NCBI RefSeq assembly: GCF_030445035.2
Contig: NC_080688.1
Coordinates: forward strand, 62,509,949 to 62,573,948
Direction of reading: 5' to 3'
Length of the DNA: 64,000 bases
Source of the DNA: Dasypus novemcinctus
Taxonomy: Eukaryota; Chordata; Mammalia; Cingulata; Dasypodidae
The notes under the pieces are model-generated. The model saw only the letters and a program-made list of their open reading frames with translations, made no database searches and was not told the DNA's origin. Numbering within the stretch: the first letter of the stretch is position 1; each line of letters starts with the position of its first letter. The position numbers and the translations under genes were made by a program. This document shows positions 55,330 through 64,000 of this stretch, in pieces.

Positions 55330-57580
55330 AATGAAAAAATATGCATCAGTGGAAAAAAAGACTGGAATAAGATTGCAAATTAGATATAGAACTAGTTAAT
55401 ATCCAACAAGGCAATAAAATTGTAACCTTTGGGATCATCATCTTCATTGGACAAAATCCTTTGCACCTATCAGTTTTCTAATGATAGCATCCAACTTTAC
55501 AGACTCCCGAGAGTAAGGAGTAAGACAAACAAAGTTGTGGTACCCTGGGAAGCCAGAGGACTCTGAGGTAGGTCTGCTAGACAACGTGCTAGTATGACTT
55601 TGAAAGGACACACAGTCCTCTTTTTCACCCGATTCCAAACTTTTGGATTTTTTTTCTGAACAGCAAGCCAGAAGTAGTCAAGAGGTGGAAGTGAGGGATT
55701 TCAGCCAGAGAGCACTCAAAACAGAGAAGGCACAGCAGGGGTCTTGATGGCTGAGACCACTGCTCGTCCCCACCCTGGCCTGCCCCCCTCTCTCCATCTA
55801 GAAGGCTACTCCGCTTATTAAATGACCTGGGCATGTCAGGATGGACGTGCGTCCCAGAGGGCTGGGGAGGCACGAGGCTTCATCGGTGGCCTGTGTCCTG
55901 CCTTCCTGGGGACCTGCAGGCTGCTGTGTGGTGGGGGAAGGTTCTATCTCATTTTCATTTCAGAGACTCTCCTTTAGGGCTCTGCCCAGAGGTGGGGTTT
56001 GGAAACCTCTTCTTCTCTGAAACAGCCCTCGCCCATATTTCTCATCCTCCCCTAAGCCCACTGCTAGCTCTTTGAATTTCCTCTTAGGCACACATCCCCT
56101 CTCCCCCACCACAGATGCACAGACACCACCTCCCAAACAAGCAAACCCGCCCACTCAGGATGCCGTGTGCACCTAGCAGCAGAGCCTCCCGGGAGAAAGG
56201 GGCCCATTGCACCTCCCACCTCTTCCCACTTGGGACCACAGCTCCCCTTCCTCCTGGCTGGTGCTGGGGCACAGGTGCGACCAGTTTGGCTCCACACCAT
56301 CTCATACTGGACACCTTTGTACCCGGTCCAGGCAGTGCACTCATCTCAGAGATTTCCATACGGCCTCCAGGGTTCCCTCCAACCTGTCCGTGGGCAAAAT
56401 TTTTCAAGTCCGCAAGAGTGATAGAACCACCAAGCCTGGAACACCTTCTCAGCACACTGGTACTAGCTCTAGACTCTTGGGTTGGAGGATGTGGTTGTTT
56501 GGGTGGTGTGATGTCAGGGGTCAGAGCAAAGTCCCCCTTCTCCCACCCCAATTACAAGGCTCCTTCCTGGGCTCCAAATCAAGTTGCCCACAGATGAGAG
56601 TCACATTGGAAGTTATTCTGGGAGAAGGGTGTGGTAGCTCCTATTTGGAATCAGGTGTAAATGGCTGGTAGCAGATTGCCTTGTCTGGAGGGCGCTAGGA
56701 AGACTCTGTGTGTGTGTGTGTGTAAAGGAAGGTGATGCACAAGTAAGTTGAGGCTGAGACTGGGAGCTCTTCTGTGTTGGCTTTGTTGATTGTAGTTGAC
56801 AGAAGAACAGCCTCTGGAGTCTCCATTCCCCAGATTCTGGTCCTCTCTGCTGATGGGTGGAAGGAGGAACAAGCCCTGTTTTAAAATGTACACCAAGAAA
56901 ATCTAAATACAAGCCTCACAGCCCTTGATCTAGAAGTGTTAGCTCTCACCACCCCAGAGTGTGAGCTGAGCGCACTGTCTCCTCCCAAAGCTTCTCTGCC
57001 ACTCCCCCAGCCTCTTGTTCCATTCCTGCATTTTTGGCAGGAAACCCTAAAGGTAATAAATCAGTGTTTGCCTTCCTCTTGAAATAAAGTGATTTTTTCC
57101 CTCTATAAGTGATAAGTGTTTTGCTGAGCTTGGCAAGATGTCTGGGGCTGGAGGAGATGCTTTTATTAATAGGTGCCAAGAAGACTGTAACATTGTCTCC
57201 ATAATATGAGGAGATGGGACCAGACAACCTCCTGATGGCCTCGGCCCACCCTGACATTTTGGCTTCAGGAACTCCAGAACTATAGGAGTTTGTTGCTTCC
57301 AGCACCTGAGCCTCTCTCTCCATTCATTGTTCTTCCAGAAAGGAGGTGCTGGGGTCTACCCACAGCTTTGCGAGGCCTTGGCAGCAAATGGCCCTGGCCC
57401 ATCAGCTCAGGAGGTGTGTACACATGGGTGAGAGGGAAGGCTATTGGGTCCCCACAGTACCAGGGCTTCCCTCTTGGTGCCTCAGTGCTAATGCCAGCGA
57501 GGCAGGCTGCAGGAAAGCCTTCCCCATCCACGTGCAATGTTCTGCAGACTTTCTGACATCTGGCACTTTTTTCGTGTGTG
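55330..57580. other. Intron, unique
   Basis: A (GT)n of about 8 units at 56706-56723. Nothing else recognised. Confidence 0.4.
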
Positions 57581-57584
57581 CCAA

Positions 57585-58345
57585 AGCATTTATTTTATTT
57601 TTAAAATAAATTTTTAATTTATTTTTTAAAAGGTACATAGATGACACAAAATATTACATTAAAAATATAGGGGATTCCCATATGCCCCACTCCCCACACC
57701 CCTCACTTTTCTCACACCAACAACTTCTTTCATTAGTGTGGTGCATTTGTTGCAATTGATGAATACATTTTGGAGCACTGCTACACACAGCATGGATTAT
57801 AGTTTATCTTGTAGTTTATACTCTTCCCCAGTCCGTTTGGTAGGTTATGGCAGGATATATAATGTCCTACATCCATCCTTGCAATATCATTCAGGACAAC
57901 TCCAAGTCCCCAAAATGCCCCCATATTACACCTCTTTTTCCCTCTCCCTGCCTTCAGCAACTCCTGTGGTCACTATCTCCACATCAATGATGTAATTTCT
58001 TCCATTGCTAGAATCATAATAAGTCTAAAGTAGAATACCAGTAAGTCCACTCTAGTCCATATTTTATTCCCCAATCCTGAGGACTCTGGGATGGTGATGT
58101 CCACTCCACCTCTTAATAGAGAGAGGGCTTCAATCCCACATGGCTGATGGATGGGACATTCTATTGCAGTTGTAGACTCTCTCGGTTCTTTGGTGTGGTG
58201 GTTGTTCATCTTCACCTCCTTGTCAGCTATCCTGGGTGAGTCCAGCCAGCTGGAGAGTAGGTGTTGCAACTCCACTGAGGCTCAGTGCCCAGCTGGCACA
58301 TGGTCAGCCCAGAGATTCAAGTCTCCTGGGCACACACCCACTAAC
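57585..58345 (-). mobile_element. LINE-1 3' end (3' UTR)
   Basis: Begins on the plus strand with a T/A-rich stretch (complement of an A-rich tail), then gtgtggtgcatttgttgcaattgatgaa, which is close to gtgtggtacattgttacaattgatgaa at 44964 in the other LINE-1, and a shared catggattatagtttatc/actatagtccatgg region. No ORF survives. The two copies are related but clearly different subfamilies, and both are 5' truncated or deleted. Confidence 0.6.
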
Positions 58346-58617
58346 CCCAGCGTCTGGCACTCTTTAATCATCAGTATTGCCTTCATCATCACCATCATCT
58401 CTGACATTTGTACAACCTGACAGCTTACCAACCACCATCATATACATAGTCATCCTATTTGAATCATAAGCTATGAGGAAGTTGGGGTATCATGTTTTTA
58501 TAGAAAGTAGAGGCTCAAAGATGTTAATATCAATTTTGTCCTTAGGCATGTTAAACACTGGGATCAGAACTGGAAGCCAGGTCTCCTTCTGTGATATTTT
58601 ACACCTTGATCCCAAAA

Positions 58618-58735
58618 TCCATCTGTCCGTCCATCCATCCAACCGTCCATCTATCCATCCACCCATCCAAATTATTAAGTACCCATTTCATGCCAAGCAT
58701 GTAGGTGGACGCTAGGGGTAGATTGGTCTGTTTTA
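58618..58735 (-). mobile_element. L2 end with (CATC)n
   Basis: CATC-type units at 58619-58670, then attattaagtacccatttc, atgccaagcatgtaggtgg and acgctaggggtag, the complement of an L2 end. Confidence 0.55.
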
Positions 58736-59054
58736 TCCCTCTCCTTCCTCTAGAAGGTAACAGTTCAGTGGAGATTTTCTTTCTGGGAACTAGTGTTGTA
58801 TCTAGTAGTGGGAAAAGCCAGGCTGTGTGGTGGGAAGCCTGACTGTGAAGCTCTGAGAAGAACACTGTGTTTTCATCTCCTACTACTTCCTCCTTCCTCT
58901 GCCCACAGTGTGACTGGCTTGAGGGCATTTGGGGAGCCCTCCACCTTATGGTTTCTAGAACCTTGCTTATGGTGAGTAGCATTTGGGTGGGTGGAAGAGC
59001 AGCTAAATAACTAGCAGAGGGGAGGAAGGAAACTGACATTTCTGGACACTGCTG

Positions 59055-59175
59055 GGTGCTGGCACTGTGTAGGGCACTTTGTAAACTGGTCTCATCTAAT
59101 TTATTCCTCACAGTAACCCTGAGATGTGGCAGCAGAGTGGGTGGTGAAGTGACCCGCAAGTGGGCCAGGTCAGGG
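59055..59175 (-). mobile_element. MIR SINE fragment
   Basis: ggtgctggcactgtgtaggg, tctcatctaatttattcctc, acagtaaccctgagatgtgg, aagtgacccgcaagtg: complementary MIR. Confidence 0.6.
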
Positions 59176-59179
59176 AAAG

Positions 59180-60225
59180 AGTGATTTCCAGTGTTTCTGC
59201 TGCAAAGAAATCCTGATATGTCCTGATAACCAGGGCCTGGGACAAGTTTCCAGTGGAGCTTAGCTTGTTGAGACCCGTGGTTCTCAGTCTTCAGTGTACA
59301 ACTGAGGCAGGTGTGAAAAACACACCTAACCAGGCCCCTACTCAGGAGAGTCCTCTCCGGCAAGTGGGGATGGGGCAATTCCAATGCCGTGCTCTGGGGA
59401 CCCCGAAAATCAGGAAAGCAGCTTTTCCTCAAGACAGTAGAAGCCTTTGGGAGTGAATCCAGTAAAAAAAAAAAAGCACACAAACAACCCAACTGTACTT
59501 AGCTCTGGGGACAAGAATTTGTACAGAACTTGTAGTACCCCCAGACTTGGAGGGAGGAGAGCTTTGTCCAAAGCTTGGTGCCAAATTCCCCCTTGAAACT
59601 GCAGAATGTGGCAACTCCTGTGCTTCTAAACACAACCTGAGCGTGGGTCTGGAGGGCGGCAAGCAAGGAAAATATTGCAAAACTGGAGAAGTCCAGAACC
59701 GAGCAGGTCAACTAGAGGGATGCAAGGGCCCGGCGCACGGGAGCGGACCAGCCACCCCAGCCCCCTGCAGGCAGAGGTTGAGAAGGGCCCTGTGCCAGGT
59801 TTGACCTTGGAGGACTTCTGAAATCCCAGGGTCAGCTCAGGGATCTGGGTCCACCCAAAGCAGACTCTTGAGGCATGAAGTGATCTTAGGGGTTGTCTAG
59901 TTCCTGGGAGCCAGTGTGTGGCTGCAGGCGGCCAGCCCCTCTCCTGGGCTTGTGGCAGGTATGCCTAATTGACCAGGGTAGCACCCCCAAAACTTAGAGG
60001 CAGCATCAGAATTCTTTTTTTTTTTTTTTAGCAATTTGATGTCACCCATTATATTCAAGGGGACTGGGGCCCACCCTAGAGGGGGGCACAGCTTGAGAGG
60101 TTGGAGAGGTGCTGCTTGCCCTAGGTCTGTTTGGATGACTCTTGGGTGTTTGCCCCTCCCAGAATTCCTAACACAGCCCTGCAGGCCTGGATCTCCCAAG
60201 ATTCGAGTTGGCACATGAGTTCAAC
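59180..60225. other. Intron with weak MER-like pieces
   Basis: gtggttctcagtcttcagtg at 59277 begins a possible hAT-type fragment. Poly-A at 59464-59475 and poly-T at 60016-60029. No exon seen. Confidence 0.35.
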
Positions 60226-60229
60226 ACGA

Positions 60230-60345
60230 TCCTCTTTGTTGTTCCCAGTCTAGATGAGGTCATTTGACCGATGAGGAATATAAGACCAAGAGAGAAAGGA
60301 CGGCTTGCTCAAGGTCACATGGTTATTTAGAATTAGAGCTGGGAG
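60230..60345 (-). mobile_element. MIR SINE fragment (diverged)
   Basis: tttgaccgatgaggaatata, gcttgctcaaggtcacatgg, attagagctggga: complementary MIR. Confidence 0.55.
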
Positions 60346-60349
60346 GTGA

Positions 60350-62090
60350 AAGGAGGTAGCCTCATAGTAAATGTCGTGTTTTCAAGGGGTGCTTGGGTGC
60401 TAAATTTGAGAAATCCTGTATGGAAAGTCTCCTCTATCCTGAGGATTCACAACTCACACAGGATATTAAAGGCCTGGAAAAGTTCAGCAGGAAAGAAACA
60501 TGTTTGGCTTTCCTTGACTCAGTGCTTCCTAAATGCTTTTGGTTCTGGGAATCTCTGGCATAAAATCTGCTCCATCCTGCAGACCAATTTGTTCCTGAGA
60601 CACACTCTGGGCCAGCAGGTTGAGCAGAGAGGGGCTAGATGGTGAAAACGGGCTCCATTTTTAGGGTCTGCCTCGGGCATGATGGAGGGCATGGGAGGCA
60701 CGTGGACTTGGCGCCGAGTAAAGCTATTCTCGTTTGGGATCTGTGGGGTGAAGGACGTTTATCTTCTTTCCACTCTAGAGGTTTAGCTTCTCAAGTGGGA
60801 GGGGGAGGGGGTAAGCAGGGACCTGCTCCTTAGTCAACAAGAAAAAGCAGCCCTGTTGGAAAGGCAATTTTAGAATAAATTAAGGAAAGTTCCATTTTGC
60901 AGGGTGAGGAGTAAACCCAGATAAGCCCAAGAGATGTGTTTGTATGAAGAGGTGGGGGTGGTGAAAATGTAACACCCCACTTAGAGGAGGTAAAGAGAGT
61001 AAAAACATAATCCTAAAGTGACAAGGCGCATGCCCCAATTTTGCCATTGGAGCATCATCTTTCAAGAGCAAGAGAAAGCGCCCTGGCCCCGGAATCCTTG
61101 GCTGTGTCCCAGCCCCTGCACTGGCTCGCTGTGGACACCGCAGGTCACGTCTCCTCCCCGAGCTCCCCCTTCCAGCCTGCCAGGTGGCCGTGAAATTGAG
61201 CAGGGATGCGGTTCACTCCCAAGCATGCCGAGCCCCGCCCCGTCCCTCCTCAACCGCCCGCTGGCTGACCCCCCAGCGGTCATCCGAGACTCTTGAGCCT
61301 CTGCTGGTCGCTGCGTGTCCTCGTCGTCATTTGGCTCTGAGCCCGGGGTCTGCTCACATGGCTACAGTGGGGGAGAATTGTGCTGAGGCCCACTTTGCCC
61401 AGGAACTCAGTTTCAACTAGTTTTTCCTACTCTCTTCTCATTGGGCTTTAATAGACCTCTCCACACTCCACCCAAATCCAGACAAGCAGGAAATCCAGAG
61501 GCAGAGCTTTCCCCTTCATGTCCACGGCACTGTGCAAGGGCCACTGTGCAGCCTCATAGTGGCTCCGTGGAAGGTTCTGCAGAACTGGCAACCTTCTGAA
61601 TCAACCAAGGCAGGGTCCACGATGTTTTATTAAGGCAGGTTCTTTGCAGTTAGATGCCCTGGCCAAGGATTTAGGGCTGCTCTGTGAACCTGGAACATAA
61701 AATTCATGTGAACTTTTATTCTCATTTTGCTCTAAATGTGTTACGAATCCCATGCAAAGTTTCACTTAACTTGTGGAGATGCCTGCCTTTGGGCCACAAG
61801 ATCTTAGCTGCCAGAAACTCAGAAATGTATATAGTCCACCCCCCGTTGGCACTTAGGGTCACACCTAAAATCAGCCCAGACAAGCTGGACTCTCCCATTT
61901 TACAAGACCTACGGGTTGGATGCACTCAAAAGTGGAAGGCGGGGCAGCCGGTATCAGCACCAGGCCTGCTGTCGCTACTGCTGCCCCGAGCTTTCCTGAC
62001 TGTTTTTCAGCCCTGCCTCCCTGGGGGCTGTGTGACCTTCTACTGCCACTTACTCTCTGTGCATCAGGGACTGGGTCATATGCTTTAGCT
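60350..62090. other. Intron, unique
   Basis: Nothing recognised beyond weak hAT-like words at 60520-60650. Confidence 0.4.
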
Positions 62091-62094
62091 AAGG

Positions 62095-62301
62095 TATCTC
62101 AGTCTCAGCACTGTGATATTTGGGGATGGATAATTCTTTATTGGGGGACGTTGTCCTATAAAATGATTAGCAGTATCCCTGACCTGCATCCACTTGATGC
62201 CAGGAGCAACCCACCACCCCAAACTGTCACAATCAAAAATGTCTCCAGACATAGCCCAGCGTGTCCTGAGGGCCTAACTTGTCCCCAGCGGAGAACTGCT
62301 G
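62095..62301 (-). mobile_element. MER5A (hAT-Charlie) DNA transposon
   Basis: Reads in reverse as MER5A: a ctcagcactgtgatatttgg end, ggataattctttattggggg, aaatgattagcagtatccct, cacttgatgccaggagcaac, aaaaatgtctccagacatag and a gagaactgctg terminus. Near full length for this non-autonomous element. Confidence 0.85.
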
Positions 62302-62304
62302 CTT

Positions 62305-62480
62305 TCCATACGTCATCACACACAATCCTCGTGGCTGCCCCTTGAGGAATCAGCTTTTGTTATCATCCCACTTTACAGATGAATTCACTAAGGCCTAGGA
62401 GTAACTTGTCTGCTCTTAGTAAAGGGCTTAGCCAGGACTCAGACCCAAGGCTGCTGGACAGACAGTCTGACAAAGTCCAC
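62305..62480 (-). mobile_element. MIR SINE
   Basis: cacacaatcctcgtggctgc, tcatcccactttacagatga, agggcttagccaggactcag, a near-complete complementary MIR directly after the MER5A. Confidence 0.75.
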
Positions 62481-62754
62481 GATGTTAACCACGATCCCTG
62501 CTGCCACGAATGAGATCTTGTTCACTCTTGGAAGTGTCAAGAAACCTGGGTCTCAGCCGGGGTTCACTCTGAAAAAATGCTTCCGCTTGGGTGTGGGAGA
62601 TGAGGGTAAAAGGCAGTGTTCAATTAAAGGTCCCAACCTGTGATTTCTTTTCCTTCAGAGGCTTGCTGGGACCAGATGGGGATGGGAAGAAGTAGCGGAG
62701 TGGGAAACCTCCTTCCTTTGGCAGGAGGTTGGCTGGCTTTGGGGCTTGTAACCA

Positions 62755-63205
62755 TCTCTATCAGCACAATAAGACTGCGTCATAAGCCACCCCAACACCC
62801 AGTGGCTAAAGAACCAAATCATTTATTATTGCTTGGGATTCTTCGGGAAGGCTGTGCGGTTTTGACCTTGTTTAGCACAGGGGGCCTGTTCGCACGTCGG
62901 TGGTTTGCTCCTCCTGCTGGCCTCTCCCGCCTGTCTCGCAGGCCTGGGCAGCTGGGCTGGCTCAGTTTTGTTCCATGTGGACTCTTGTGGTCCAGCAGGC
63001 TAGGCTGGGCTGGTTTTCATGGCAGAGGCAGGGGTCTGAAAGAGAGACACCGAGCGGGGATGCACAAGGACCCCGGAGGCCTAGGCCGGAAACTGGAGCA
63101 TGTCATTTCTGCCCCATGCTATTGGCCAATGCAAGGCGGATTCTAGGGGTGGGGAAATACACTCCACCTCTTGAGGGGAGGAGCTGCAAATCACCTTGTT
63201 AGGGT
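62755..63205 (+). repeat. Old interspersed repeat, family not named
   Basis: Starts cataagccaccccaacaccc, agtggctaaagaaccaaatc and ends ggggaaatacactccacctc, ttgaggggaggagctgcaaa, in an order I recognise from a common mammalian repeat but cannot name. No coding content. Confidence 0.55.
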
Positions 63206-63427
63206 GGGGGATTCATGAGGGCATTTTTGTGTTCATTTCATCATAGTGCCCATCTGGCTTTCTGGCTTAGCCACAGGAAGCCCAGATCCTACCAGTGAAT
63301 GAGGGAAGAGAAGTTTTAGCAGGTTCAGGCAGGCTTCTGCAGAGAAATCCTAGCTGCCTGCACGGGAGCAGGTCCCCTGTCACCCCTGAGGATGGCAAGC
63401 CCCTCGAGGGCCTGGGCCTTGGCCACC

Positions 63428-63505
63428 CCTGGACCCTAAGAGCCTTGCGCTGGCGCACAGCAGGCGTGCAGCCAATAGATGCTGAATAGGAAATGAATTC
63501 AACAG
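63428..63505 (+). mobile_element. L2 3' end
   Basis: ggcgcacagcaggcgtgcag, ccaatagatgctgaatagg, aaatgaattc: sense L2 terminus, diverged. Confidence 0.5.
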
Positions 63506-64000
63506 GGTCACCTCAGCTTGATTCAGCGAAACTTGATTTCAGGGGTCTTTGTTGAGTCCCTAATAGTTATTGAGCTCCTAAAACCACACCTACTGAGGAT
63601 GGCCTGAGCCACCCAGGGAAGGGTGGAGCCGGGCCCCAGCCTGGAAAACCTTCCCTAGCGCTTGGCCTCACGGGGTTGGGTGGATTTTCTGCTGCTGTTC
63701 CAATTGGCTCAGTTCAGCCAAATCCGGCGGGTGTCTCGGGCAGCCTGCTGCCTTCCCTTTTCCTTTGAAAGCCTGAGTGCCTGGAAGGGAAATCTGAGAA
63801 CTGCTTGAGAGCCACCACAAAGCTGTTTATGTAAGGGCACCCGGGACACCGAGAGGCCGTTCAAAAGCCCAGATTCTTAGAAGCAGGAAGCCGCCTTCTG
63901 CCAGGAGTCAGCAAGGTCTCCTCCCTCGGGCGGGCCTTCGCCAGGCTGCACGCTGGCCGGGAGGGCTCGTGTGGTGTGGCCCTCCTTCCTGCTCTCCAGC
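63506..64000. other. Intron, unique
   Basis: No exon or repeat recognised to the window edge. Confidence 0.4.

Larger units (their letters stand above)
13346..64000 (+). other. RNF165: RNF165 intron 1 (5' part)
   Basis: No sequence encoding the rest of RNF165 was recognised in any frame downstream of the donor, and no other gene was either. In other mammals the first intron of this gene is very long, so the remaining 50 kb is most simply intron 1. Unannotated alternative exons or non-coding RNAs cannot be excluded by eye. Confidence 0.7.

Noticed and set aside
58599-59492. 297-codon open frame on the minus strand
   Set aside because: It passes through a CATC simple repeat, an L2 and a MIR, and its WMD-rich end is the translated simple repeat. 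No known domain.
13346-64000. Search for RNF165 exon 2 and the RING-H2 domain
   Set aside because: No frame shows the His/Pro/Gln-rich central region or a C-x2-C...H-x2-C RING pattern, so these exons lie beyond the window.

Overview
The window is mammalian nuclear DNA, almost certainly from a xenarthran and most likely an armadillo. The evidence is a set of tRNA-derived SINEs of the kind known from armadillos (DAS-SINE type). They include two dimeric copies with the same linker (43344-43560 and 46405-46620), one monomer (38781-38880) and one ~440-bp copy with a perfect 13-bp target-site duplication (4068-4509). These sit among ancient mammal-wide repeats (MIR, L2, MER5A, old LINE-1). Nothing bacterial, phage-like or CRISPR-like was seen.

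Only one protein-coding exon can be supported: the first coding exon of RNF165 (ARK2C, Arkadia-like 2), at 13285-13345 on the plus strand. It encodes the family's characteristic N-terminus and ends at a GT splice donor. It lies in a TATA-less CpG island (about 12640-13530) with two inverted CCAAT boxes, a GCC trinucleotide tract 15 bp before the start codon, and four CACGTG E-boxes just upstream. The rest of the protein, including the RING-H2 domain, is not in the window, so 13346-64000 is read as the start of a very long intron 1.

Layout: 1-12.6 kb is upstream intergenic DNA with scattered old repeats and one lineage-specific SINE. 12.6-13.5 kb is the RNF165 promoter and exon 1. 13.5-18.2 kb is a repeat-poor proximal intron with AT-rich, homeodomain-site-containing blocks (about 15.06-16.2 and 17.34-17.77 kb) that look like conserved regulatory DNA, plus a 3'-UTR-like block ending in AATAAA at 16561. 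18-42 kb is GC-rich intron with MIR and L2 fragments and several recent short tandem duplications (46, 65, 41 and 39 bp). 43-48 kb holds the densest mobile DNA: a MIR split by a dimeric SINE, and a ~2.9-kb minus-strand LINE-1 whose ORF1 coiled coil is joined in frame to the ORF2 reverse-transcriptase region and which carries its own SINE insertion. 48-64 kb is mostly unique sequence with a second LINE-1 3' end (57.6-58.3 kb) and a MER5A element.

I found no undescribed multi-gene system. The points most worth checking are the regulatory architecture around RNF165 exon 1 (E-box cluster, overlapping upstream ORFs, GCC tract), the UTR-like block at 16.2-16.6 kb, the ORF1-ORF2 joined LINE and the fixed-linker dimeric SINEs. 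Repeat boundaries are approximate because they were recognised by eye.
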